Of a stretch of DNA of 64,000 bases, positions 49,701-60,551 are shown one piece after another (position 1 is the stretch's first letter; every line of letters begins with the position of its first letter). The notes under the pieces are model-generated. The model did not search any database, was not told the origin of the DNA, and was given only the letters and a program-made list of their open reading frames with translations. The DNA lies in assembly GCF_000801105.2 (NCBI RefSeq), contig NC_079513.1, positions 22,164,273 through 22,228,272 of the forward strand. Reading direction: 5' to 3'. The stretch comes from Raphanus sativus (taxonomy: Eukaryota > Streptophyta > Magnoliopsida > Brassicales > Brassicaceae). A program made the translations under genes and the position numbers.

Positions 49701-50285
49701 TAGGATCCGTGCAGTAAGATCAAAGAGTAATTCCAGCGACGATATCAATGCATCAAGATCCTCGAGAGAGGATGATCTCAAGGTACAAGTTTCTTTCTCA
49801 TCTTTTAGAGGCTTGGAGTTCTTTAGAGATGAGACCGAAATCTCGATACGTAACAGTACTTATGCTTATAGGTGATAAGCAACATAGGGAAAATGTCTGA
49901 AGAGTCATACGACATATCTCCATACAAATGCTCAGACGACGAAGATGAAGAGGAAGACGACAATGACGACCTGTCAAACCACAAATTCGTTCCTTCTTGG
50001 GCCAGGTTTTGTTTCTTAGTTGCTTCTGTCATTCTTTAATGTTCAGTCATTAGTCACTAAAGCGTTTTGTTTATACAGCAAGAGCAATATACTTATCAGT
50101 GTCAATTCCCAACAAAACCGTGATCCCGATATTACTTTCCCTGCAAAAAGTTCCCGCAGTATAACCCAAGGTAAAATCTCTCGATTACTACACTTGAACA
50201 CAATTAAAATAAGTTTCGTAGTTTTAATCCATAATATTTCTCGAAATGTGCAGTTCTTTTGCCGAGAAAGTTCCGAACCAAGTAG
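43715..50285 (+). CDS. WYR: plant INCENP homologue WYRD (chromosomal passenger complex)
   Basis: Nine coding exons: 43715-43922, 44201-47070, 47186-47374, 47793-49089, 49173-49579, 49651-49782, 49872-50005, 50079-50170, 50254-50285 (about 1786 aa). WYRD in Arabidopsis (At5g55820) is the INCENP-like scaffold that brings Aurora kinase to chromosomes; it is needed in gametophyte and embryo divisions. Order: N-terminal MFSGRDNP...FERERRIVEQVKQQ; a very long Ser/Glu-rich, low-complexity middle with internal SLIPST repeats; a Lys/Glu/Arg coiled coil (exon 5, KKKEEEQKKKEAEM-type); and the C-terminal IN-box (SYDISPYKCSDDE ... KFVPSWARKSN), which in INCENP binds and activates Aurora B. The protein ends VLLPRKFRTK. 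In exons 3 and 4 the splice choice was fixed by frame. Confidence 0.93.
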
Positions 50286-52586
50286 CATAAACTACGAGGA
50301 GCCAAACTAAGATTCTCGGAGACAGTAAAACTCTGTGTTTCAAGTTCCTTAGTAGCTTGAGCTTCAAGTCATAGAGTAGTTTGTGAATACACTCTCTTTG
50401 TGCTTAACCTATTGTAGCAAATGATCCCTATTATGATATTCGAATCTCTCGAGAAGGTTCATGTTTTGCTTTTGTAAGGATTAGTGAACGGATGTAATGT
50501 AATACTTAATTTCATCCCATTGGCGTGCACATTCAGTCTAACGCTTGAATATCATTTGATTTGTACAACTTGTGACCTTCGGTTCAATGAGTTATCTCAA
50601 AATTTATACATAACCTTGACAATGTATGGAGAAGAAGCTGAATGCCTTGCAAACTGTAACAAGAAGAGATAACATCAAAACAAGCTTAAATACTTTATCC
50701 CTTCCCTCAGCTAAAGCATTAACACCGTTCGTTCTAAAGCCTTACGCTTGTTACTCCCTCTCCACATCCAGCAGTTTCATCACCGTGAAGTGCTGGATGT
50801 GCAGAGGAGCCAGCTAAAAAGCTCATTGAGCTTTGTCTATTTCACTGTATGCATCCAACGTCGCTTCTCTAATTAGCAAATGAAGTATGCAACATAGTTA
50901 TACTTTTGTTTCATTGGCAGTTCTTGATGTGAGTGCCAACCGGTTCCAGAAGCTTAAGCACCTGAACTTATGCTATTATGCAGAGCAAGACAAGTAAGAC
51001 AGTGATGCATCGTCTTCACTGGCTCTTTTCCCTGACAAATACAACTCAAAAACCATACCAAAAATATCTGTATTAGTTGAGTTTCTGTCAAGTCCAGGTG
51101 TGTTTACAACTGCTGTCTTACTCCACTTGTGTTAAAAAGATATTTATTTGTTGGCTCTTTCTTTCACCTTTTGTTTTTGGTTTTTTTCTCTTTACTAAAG
51201 CAGGAAGAGGAACAAACTCTGAATAATAAATAGCTGGAGATGTGTTGGCAATTCATGTGCCTAATTCACCTGTAAATCAGTCAGATAGTGATGCATGGAA
51301 AATGGGTAGTGAAATGCAGAGCCATGGAGGTCCTTCTTCTCTGTTTGTGTTTTTGAGGAATCTTTTGATGTAAACGTTGTCAGAATGGAGACAAACTGGT
51401 TTGTTGTGTTGGGATAGTGTCTGATGGATCTTGCTTGATGCAGACAGAATCTTGCAGTACCACTCGTGAGCCTGTAACACAAATATTATTATAATTATTA
51501 TTGTGCATTGTCAATGTGTTGATTGTCTGTTAGCCTTCTAACGATTTTTATTACGTTTATACTAATTTGCTTTTATAATCAATCAAAGTTATACAAAAAT
51601 TGGTTGCACGCATCAGGAATTTTAAAGAAATGGCAGCTATTACTCAGCAAAATAATTATGAAATTTTACCAAATCTGTATGTTAGAATAGTCTTATGAAT
51701 AAGCTTATGCAGCTAGAAATATGCAATAAAACTAAAACAGCTAGTGGATTAAGATATAGTTTGGTAAAATTGGTGGATGATGAGTGATGGTGGCGGCTGA
51801 TGACGTTTTAGATTATAGTTTTGTGAAATAACAATGTTTGTTAGGAAAAAAGGTATTATATACTCATTTCCATTTAAATTAACATTATTCATAGTTCATT
51901 AAACAAATAGGCCACTTGATGAATTATAATTGCAAAAAGCAACCTAAACTAGTGTCATGATTTTGACAAAATCGTTTAAGACATCTTTTAAAACTGATTA
52001 TATTCGAAATACAGGAAAAGGTTAGCCAATTGATTTTGTTCTTTGGCAAAATGCTTACGGTATCCATATCATTTTGAAAAAGAAAAATCAACATAATGAG
52101 AATTATTAGTATAAAAATACACTTAGTATTTAACCCTAACTTTTCCTAAATAATTACAGCTTGTGCCACTAGATTTAAAATAAATAATTAATTCAAATTA
52201 CAGTTACTATATTAATCATTTAGATTTGCCTAGATTTTGTGGAGAGTTTATTACCAAAAAACGTGATTAGTAGATATGTTTTCTTAATTATCTTTCCTAA
52301 AATCAAACATAATTAATTCGAAATATAACCTTACAAAATAAAAATTCCAATTTTTATGTGTTTAAATACAAATCGGTTATATGGAAATAACTAATCAAAC
52401 ATGATTCTTTTGAAATCAAACATTTCACTTTCAAACATTAATATTACCCTAATTTAAAAACTATTTATTTTTAAGTGTTGTATATTCCTCATTTATTTCC
52501 AATATAAAGTAATTCGAAAGACATATTAAATTGAAAAGATAAAAAAAAATTCCATAAGATATTGGTTTAGAAACATAAATGTATTA
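50286..52586. other. intergenic between WYRD and the duplicated NOI segment
   Basis: No intact gene. A 24-codon exon-like piece (50923-50997, LDVSANRFQKLKHLNLCYYA) preceded by a CAG acceptor may be an LRR-gene relic. I did not find a MIR156-type hairpin by eye. The rest is AT-rich. Confidence 0.5.
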
Positions 52587-52794
52587 GTATATACAAGCAT
52601 ATTAAAAGGTTAAATTTATAAGCAAATACAATATAAAAGTGATCAATAAATTAAAAAAAAATTAAATTTATTAAGATGTAATTTTAGTTAGTGCAGCATC
52701 TAACAAAAATATTAACAACCAACACATTTAAAATATATATAATATATCTATAAATCATAATTTTATAACAATATTATCTATTACAAATTTAAAA

Positions 52795-52820
52795 AACACC
52801 CGGACGGACGCACGGGTACG
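52795..52820 (+). mobile_element. decayed Helitron 3' end
   Basis: ACACCCGGACGGACGCACGGGT followed by ACGGAATC resembles a Brassicaceae Helitron terminal hairpin with CCCG/CGGG stem ends, but the CTAG is lost. Repeated in copy B at about 56151-56172. Confidence 0.45.
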
Positions 52821-52991
52821 GAATCAAAATAATTATATGGAACCATCACCTATCTTATTTGTAGTTTTTGGTTCAATCTAACAATACACCTAATCGTGAA
52901 AAATCAAATACACTTCAATCAAGAAACTCAAAACTTTATGCCAAAATTTGCAGTAAAAATTAGTAGATTTATCATTTGAGTGAAAACTTCA

Positions 52992-53755
52992 GTATATTTT
53001 TCTTGATTGTTTAGAAAGAACTCGCAAGGTAAAAAGTCGGCACCACAAAAAGATAAGGATAGAGATACATAAATTTTTTTGTAAAAAAAAGATACAGAAA
53101 TTTATAAAGAAATGAGAAAACTCGGTAAAAGAAAAATATGTTTCTATCTTTTTTCCGGGGAAAAAATAATATATGGGCTTAGATTCTGGGTATAAGGTCC
53201 ACAATAGACGTTTCTTATGTAACTGTAAAATATAATGTACCAAATTTTTAACCATAACAAAATGGCTCAATTTATTTACTTAAATTAGGCTTGCTAAATT
53301 AAATTTGCAAAAATATATACTTATTTTGAAAGTTTATTTTTGGTAACTTTGTTTCATTATTATTTTATGTTTCTGTCTAAATAATATATTTGTTTTATAA
53401 AATCTCATAATAAAATTTGAATTTTATAATTTTAAATCACAATATTTATAGTAAAATTTAATACAACCCCATATATACGTAAAACTCTAATATTTTACAC
53501 TTTAATGTTTAATTTTCCAAACGAAATGAATAAAAACAAACAAAAAATATTATAGTTTATAAAATGAGCGCTAAATAAGTTGAACAAGACACACCAATAT
53601 CAAAAGTCAATAACGTATGAATCTATAACAAGAAGATAATATATACGAGTATCTTTTTTTAACAAAAAAAATTATGTATCTCTATCCTTATCTTTTTGTG
53701 GTGCCCGACTTTTTACTTTGCGAGTTCTTTCTAAACAATCAGAAAAAATAAATAT
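52992..53755. repeat. foldback element with ~100-bp inverted arms
   Basis: Arms at about 52992-53095 and 53645-53755 are reverse complements apart from a few differences (GATTGTTTAGAAAGAACTCG versus CGAGTTCTTTCTAAACAATC, then CCACAAAAAGATAAGGATAG and its complement). The ~550 bp centre is AT-rich and non-coding. It is a MITE-like or foldback structure. Copy B has the same at about 56340-57110. Confidence 0.75.
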
Positions 53756-53795
53756 ACGTTGTTAAAAGTGAAATATATAATTTTGAAGAACAAAC

Positions 53796-53825
53796 ACCCG
53801 CACGGGAGTGCGGGTAAAAAGCTAG
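53796..53825 (+). mobile_element. Helitron 3' terminus
   Basis: Perfect 8-bp stem ACCCGCAC / GTGCGGGT (53796-53803 and 53808-53815, loop GGGA), 6 bp, then CTAG (53822-53825) followed by T. The 5' end of this plus-strand Helitron was not located; it probably starts between 51.8 and 52.9 kb. Copy B has the same end near 57147-57175. Confidence 0.8.
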
Positions 53826-54234
53826 TTAATATTAAAGCTACAAGACAAAACAAAGCCAGCAAAGTCACTTGCTTTGCATCGGTCGGAACCAACATGTTAG
53901 CGCTCAATTAACAGCCGTTAGCCCAGCTCAAGGTTCCGTTTATAAACCAAAAAAGCGTCACGAAACTTGGACTAACTCCGTTTATATAAACCGTCACAGA
54001 CATCGCATCGAGAAGGCAGAGTAAGGATAAAACTCATAAAAGAGAGAGAGAAAAAAGAAAAAAAGAGGAAAAAAAAGGAAAGTCTGTCTCTCTCTCTCTC
54101 ATCTGCGATCAATTGTGTTCTCACACTTTCCCTTGGTTTTCTCGGCGGCTTTCTCTCATCTCCTTTTTCTTTCGAATCGTTTATTTCCATTAATTCTCTG
54201 GGATTAAATCTTCCTCTCCTTTCTTCAGACCCCT

Positions 54235-55451
54235 ATGTCGGTACGTTCAAAAAACCTCAAATCTTCTTAAAATGATTTCTATTCTGTTTCGCCATGTTAT
54301 GCTAGATAGAACACACGATTTCGATCGGAGAATAGATGTGATGTTTGTGATTCTGATGAGCTCTTGTCTTGTTCCTGGATCTATGTTTTTCTTATCGTTT
54401 AAAGTTTCGATCTTAGCTTTTATTCAATCTGAATTCGATTTGATTTAAGCTTAGATTTATTTAAAACAACTTGGAGGAGTTCTTTATTTGAGGTTTTGAT
54501 TTGTATAATAGCTTATTATTATGTTTTGAAGGGTTCTGATTTTGGATTTGAGATGAAATAGTTCTGAAATTTGATAGTCAAGAGGCATAAAACAAAAAAT
54601 ATTGTGTGGCAAATGTTTTTTTTTTTTTTTGGCCTTGTGCTTATTTTGAGACAAGATTTGATTTTCACTACTAGTTTCAAACTTAGTTTTTTTTTTCTCA
54701 CCTAACAAAAAGAATAGGTGGATAAGAACTTTTTTGAATTTCTCTTATGAGAGTTAGTTTTGGTACTCTCTTTTGACTTTGTGTGTGTGTTATACTGTTT
54801 GCTAGAAAAAAAAATGGAAGGTTGATTAGTTTTGGGTCGTTGTAAAACCTTTTTTTTTTCCTATCATGACAGTACTTGATTGTATAACTGGTTTTCATTA
54901 GTTTAAGTCCTGTTTTCACATTTGCTTGGTGAGCCTTTGTTATAGAAATGTCATCATACACTTAAACAACATGTGAATAGACAAATTAGTTATTAATTCT
55001 AGCATGGCGAGGGGTAACACATTTGAGCTTCATCTAATAGACATTATGTATTGGTTTGCCCAAAAAAAAAGATATTATGTATTGGTTTGTCACCATTTTT
55101 GTGGGTTTCAAACATCACATGAACAGGACAAAGGTCGTCCCTTGCCAAGTTTGGTGAATGGGATGTGAACGATCCAGCATCAGCTGAAGGTTTCACAGTC
55201 ATATTCAACAAAGCTAGGGATGAGAAGAAGACCGGTGGCAAAACCGGATCACCTGGTAAATCCACTGATGGTCATGCTAAGTCCGGAGGAGGAGGAGGAG
55301 GTGATCCTAGTAAACCCCAGCCCGTAAGTTTCTTCTTCTCTATCTTGTCTTCTCTTCTCTCTTTCCATCCATGGTCACACAAAAATACTGTTTCTTTTTG
55401 GTTTCAGAAAAATGGCTCTGCTGCATGCAAATCTCCAGCTGTGGACTCTGA
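54235..55451 (+). pseudogene. NOI: NOI/RIN4-type gene, copy A, frameshifted (probably sequence errors)
   Basis: Same gene as 57581-58792. Exons 54235-54240, 55127-55323 and 55408-55451 have intact splice sites, but exon 2 lacks one C (CCTTGCCAAG where copy B has CCTTGCCCAAG), so PLPKFGEW is lost. Exon 3 has five A's instead of six and an extra A in TGCAAATC. As written it cannot encode the protein. The differences sit at homopolymers beside a contig end, which suggests unpolished sequence rather than true decay. Confidence 0.75.
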
Positions 55452-55835
55452 ATGAACACAAAGATGGATTTTGCTTGCCTCCCCTCCCCTAAAGAAAAGT
55501 CACATTGCTTAGAGATCTAAAGCATGATATTTTATGTTTTTATTGTCTTTCTTGAAAGTACCCCACAACAACAAAAAAAAAAAGGTTCCTAAGATGAGTT
55601 TGGAGCAACCCACTTTTAGTATCACGATTATGATTCCATTTTCTTTGAAAGTCGTTTGTTCTTCTTAAAAAAAATGCTGTAAAATCGTGTTGCCACTGTA
55701 TCTATTATGTAATGCTTCTCATATGGGTCGGTTTTTTTGGTTTCATTTTATGGTTGATTTATCATTTATTACGACAACAAAAATATTATATATATCTATT
55801 GTGTTGTAGTGTTGATCCTTTTGTTTTGCCACGAA

Positions 55836-55935
55836 NNNNNNNNNNNNNNNNNNNNNNNNNNNNNNNNNNNNNNNNNNNNNNNNNNNNNNNNNNNNNNNNN
55901 NNNNNNNNNNNNNNNNNNNNNNNNNNNNNNNNNNN
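55836..55935. other. assembly gap (100 N)
   Basis: Exactly 100 N, the usual placeholder for a gap of unknown size between scaffolded contigs. Confidence 0.99.
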
Positions 55936-58900
55936 GTATATACAAGCATATTAAAAGGTTAAATTTATAAGCAAATACAATATAAAAGTGATCAATAATA
56001 AATAAAAAAAAATTAAATTTATTAAGATGTAATTTTAGTTAGTGCAGGCATCTAACAAAAATAAACAACCAACACATTTAAAATATATATATAAATATAT
56101 AAATCATAATTTTATAACAATATTATCTATTAACAAATTTTAAAAAACACACCCGGACGGACGCACGGGTACGGAATCAAAATAATTTATATGGAACCAT
56201 CACCTATCTATTTGTAGTTTTTGGTTCAATCTAACAATACACCAATCGTGAAAAATCAAATACACTTCAATCAAGAAACTCAAAACTTTATGCCAAAATT
56301 TGCAGTAAAAATTAGGTAGATTTATCATTTGAGTGAAACTTCAGTATATTTCTTGATTGTTTTAGAAAGAACTCGCAAGGTAAAAAGTCGGCACCACAAA
56401 AGATAAGGAAGAGATACATAAATTTTTTTGTTAAAAAAAGATAACAGAAATTTATAAAGAAATGAGAAAAACTCGGTAAAAGAAAAATATGTTTCTATCT
56501 TTTTTTCCGGGGAAAAAATAATATATGGGCTTAGATTCTGGTATAAAGGTCCACAATAGACGTTCTTAGGTAACTGTAAAATATAAATGTACCAAATTTT
56601 TAACCATAACAAAATGGCTCAATTTATTTACTTAAATTAGGCTTGCTAAATTAAATTTGCAAAAATATATACTTATTTTGAAAGTTTAATTTTGGTAACT
56701 TTGTTTCATTATTATTTTATGTTTCTGTCTAAATAATATATTTGTTTTATAAAATCTCATAATAAAATGAATTTTATATCAATTTTAAATCACAATATTT
56801 ATAGTAAAATTTAATACAACCCACATATATACGTAAAACTCTAATATTTTACACTTTAATGTTTAATTTTCCAAACGAAATGAATAAAAACAAACTAAAA
56901 ATATTATAGTTTATAAATGAGCGCTAAATAAGTTGAACAAGACACACCAATATCAAAAGTCAATTAACGTATGAATCTATAACAAGAAGATAAATAACGA
57001 GTATCTTTTTTTTAACAAAAAAAATTATGTATCTCTATCCTTATCTTTTTGTGGTGCGACTTTTTACTTTGCGAGTTCTTTCTAAACAATCAAGAAAAAT
57101 AAATATACGTTGTTAAAAGTGAAATATATAATTTTGAAGAACAAACACCCGCACGGGAGTGCGGGTAAAAGCTAGTTAATATTAAAGCTACAAGACAAAA
57201 CAAAGCCAGCAAAGTCACTTGCTTTGCATCGGTCGGAACCAAACATGTTAGCGCTCAATTAACAGCCGTAGCCCAGCTCAAGGTTCCGTTATAAACCAAA
57301 AAAGCGTCACGAAACTTGGACTAACTCCGTTTATATAAACCGTCACAGACATCGCATCGAGAAGGCAGAGTAAGGATAAACTCATAAAAGAGAGAGAGAG
57401 AAAAAAAGAAAAAAAGAGGAAAAAAAGGAAAGTCTGTCTCTCTCTCTCTCATCTGCGATCAATTGTGTTCTCACACTTTCCCTGGTTTTCTCGGCGGCTT
57501 TCCTCATCTCCTTTTTCTTCGAATCGTTTATTTCCATTAATTCTCTGGGATTAAATCTTCCTCCCTTTCTTCAGACCCCTATGTCGGTACGTTCAAAAAA
57601 CCTCAAATCTTCTTAAAATGATTTCTATTCTGTTTCGCCATGTTATGCTAGATAGAGAACACACGATTTCGATCGGAGAATAGATGTGATGTTTGTGATT
57701 CTGATGAGCTCTTGTCTTGTTCCTGGATCTATGTTTTTTTCTTATACGTTTAAAAGTTTCGATCTTAGCTATCTGATTCAGAATTCGATTTGATTTAAGC
57801 TTAGATTTATTTAAAACAACTTGGAGGAGTTCTTTATTTGAGGTTTTGATTTGTATAATAGCTTATTATTATGTTTTGAAGGGTTCTGATTTTTGGATTG
57901 AGATGAAATAGTTCTGAATTTGATAGTCAAGAGGCATAAAACAAAAAATATTGTGTGGCAAAATGTTTTTTTTTTTTTTGGCCTTGTGCTTATTTTGAGA
58001 CAAGATTTGATTTTCACTACTAGTTCAACAAACTTAGTTTTTTTTTTCTCACCTAACAAAAGAATAGGTGGATAAGAACTTTTTGAATTTCTCTTATGAG
58101 ATTAGTTTTGGTACTCTCTTTGACTTGTGGGTGTTTATACTGTTTGCTAGAAAAAAAAATGGAAGGTTGATTAGTTTTGGGTCGTTGTAAAAACCTTTTT
58201 TTCCTATCATGACAGTACTTGATTGTATAACTGGTTTTCATTAGTTTAAGTCCTGTTTTCACATTTGCTTGGTGAGCCTTTGTTATAGAAATGTCATCAT
58301 ACACTTAAACAACATGTGAATAGACAAATTAGTTTTATCTATTGGCGCAAGGGGTAACACATTTGAGCTTCATCTAATAGACATTATGTATTGGTTTGCC
58401 CAAAAAAAAAGATATTATGTATTGGTTTGTCACCATTTTTGTGGGTTTCAACATCACATGAACAGGACAAAGGTCGTCCCTTGCCCAAGTTTGGTGAATG
58501 GGATGTGAACGATCCAGCATCAGCTGAAGGTTTCACAGTCATATTCAACAAAGCTAGGGATGAGAAGAAGACCGGTGGCAAACCCGGATCACCTGGTAAA
58601 TCCACTGATGGTCATGCTAAGTCCGGAGGAGGAGGAGGAGGTGATCCTAGTAAACCCCAGCCCGTAAGTTTCTCTTCTCTATCTTCGTCTTCTCTTCTCT
58701 CTTTCCATCCATGGTCACACAAAAATACTGTTTCTTTTTGGTTTCAGAAAAAATGGCTCTGCTGCATGCAATCTCCAGCTGTGGACTCCTGAATGACACA
58801 AAGATGGATTTTGCTTGCCTCCCCTCCCCTAAAGAAAAGTCACATTGCTTAGAGATCTAAAGCAATGATATTTTATGTTTTTATTGTCTTTCTTGAAAGT

Positions 58901-59177
58901 ACCCACAACAACAAAAAAAAAAAGGTTCCTAAGATGAGTTTGGAGCAACCCACTTTTAGTATCACGATTATGATTCCATTTTCTTTGAAAGTCGTTTGTT
59001 CTTCTTAAAAAAAATGCTGTAAAATCGTGTTGCCACTGTATCTATTATGTAATGCTTCTCATATGGGTCGGTTTTTTGGTTTCATTTTATGGTTGATTTT
59101 ATCATTTATTTACGACCAACAAAAATATTATATATATCTATTGTGTTGTAGTGTTGATCCTTTTGTTTTGCCACGAA
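55936..59177 (+). repeat. duplicated segment, copy B (contig start after gap)
   Basis: Collinear with 52587-55835. It continues beyond the homology at 59177 into unique sequence leading to the TREPH1-like gene. It includes a second copy of the foldback element, the Helitron end and the NOI gene. Confidence 0.9.
57581..58792 (+). CDS. NOI: NOI (NO3-induced)/RIN4-like small membrane-associated protein, copy B, intact
   Basis: Three exons, 57581-57586 (only Met-Ser), 58466-58663 and 58748-58792, all GT/AG, 82 aa. The protein has the NOI domain DKGRPLPKFGEWDVNDPASA, then EGFTVIFNKARDEKKTGG, a Gly/Ser/Lys linker, and a C-terminal KKWLCCMQSP whose paired Cys are likely palmitoylated. RIN4 relatives share this domain, which carries the cleavage and binding site used by bacterial effectors; small NOI proteins are their single-domain kin at the plasma membrane. 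The two-codon first exon is typical of this subfamily. It matches Arabidopsis At5g55850 in sequence and order. Confidence 0.92.
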
Positions 59178-60551
59178 AATATATGAAGATCCATTGAATA
59201 AAAATTTGAGAACCCCTCTGTTCAAGTGGCTCTTAATTGCTTCCTGCTCTGTTGTTACAACAGAAAACACAGACATGATGAAACCAAACACATGGGAGGA
59301 AGTTGGTTTATATTGATGAGCTTTACTGGGAGCTTATGGTGGATAGATACCTTCTGTAAAATGTAGATATTTGTATTAGTAAAGATTTTCTTGTCTCGTT
59401 TTCAGTGGATATACAATTAATTTCGAGCTTTGCTTCTTTTTGGTCAAAGTGAGAAAAATAGGCGCATACTATTTTGTGATGATCACAACTATCAAAGGAG
59501 AGGTGGATGGATATTTTTGTATTCTCTCGTATAAAATTGTGATATGCAAACACCAAGTGGAGGCAAATTACAAAGAACAAAAATCATTGTCAATATGATC
59601 ATCCTTGGAGGTCTTGGCCCCAATTCTGACTAGTCAACAATATAGTAGTATATAAATTAGATCTATATATATTTTTTAGCATTACATGTCGTCTAGCTCA
59701 CGTGTGATGTGAAAATAGTTCTTTGAATTTTCCCATCAACCTCCACGCAATTTCTTTATTTTTTTCTTCTGGAATTTACCAACTTTCTCTTAATTATATG
59801 GATTATGGATTGGGCCCAGAGCATATGAATGATGAGATGGGGTATCGAACGATTGAATTATTTTTTTAAGTAGTTACTTATTAAACGAGTAACCGTTCTT
59901 TTTGGCACACTTTACAGCTTAGCTAAATCACTTAAAAACAAAATTAAGTGTGGTCCATTAAGAACATAGCCTTTAACTCTTGAAGGCTTTATGGATCTCA
60001 GTTTCTCACGAAGTAGCTAAATAAAGCAACACTAATAGAGAGATTTACTCGCCGTCCAAAAATAAATTACCATTAGGTTTCACCTTTGACCAAACAAAAG
60101 CTGCCATTTGTCAACCAAATACACTTCCCTCTCTCTCTTTCTCCTGGTTTCTCTCTCATCGCCACTGACTTTTGCTCTCTCTCTCTCTCTCTCTCTCTGA
60201 AGAAATTCAAAACTTCATCTCCTTTCCGTCCAAAGCTCTAATCTTTCCCATCTCTTTTCTCCTCAGAAAAGCGATTAAAAACTTGAGTCCCCGGAAAGAT
60301 CAGGTAAACGAATTCGATAGTCTTTAAAGGTTCATGTTTTCGATTTATAGCCTCTCTTTTGGTAATCGATTGATACGATCTGTGCTTGCGGATTCTTACT
60401 GATTGTTAGGGTTCAAAAAAGGAATAGTCTTTTATTATTAAATCATTATTCCCCTTTTAATAACATCTTCTTAGGGTTTTTGATTATTGCTTAAACTGTT
60501 TCTCTCTGTGATTAGGTGGTGACTGGTGAGTCTGTTATAAAGAAAGAAAAA
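59178..60551. other. intergenic and TREPH1-like gene leader
   Basis: No gene seen. A CT microsatellite (about 60175-60199) lies in the probable 5' leader of the next gene. A leader intron from about 60303 (AG|GTAAAC) to 60515 (TTAG) is likely. Confidence 0.5.

Larger units (their letters stand above)
52587..55835 (+). repeat. duplicated segment, copy A (contig end before gap)
   Basis: Copy A ends exactly at the N gap, and its last bases (TTTTGTTTTGCCACGAA) recur at 59161-59177. Copy B starts right after the gap with sequence equal to 52587 onward. The copies are collinear over ~3.24 kb and differ largely by single-base indels, many in homopolymers. See findings: probable false duplication. 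Confidence 0.9.

Noticed and set aside
50286..52586. Possible MIR156h locus expected near here from Arabidopsis gene order
   Set aside because: I found neither a miR156-like sequence nor its complement by eye. A covariance or mature-sequence search would settle it.
55712..55954. Frames spanning the N run
   Set aside because: They exist only because N is translated as X.
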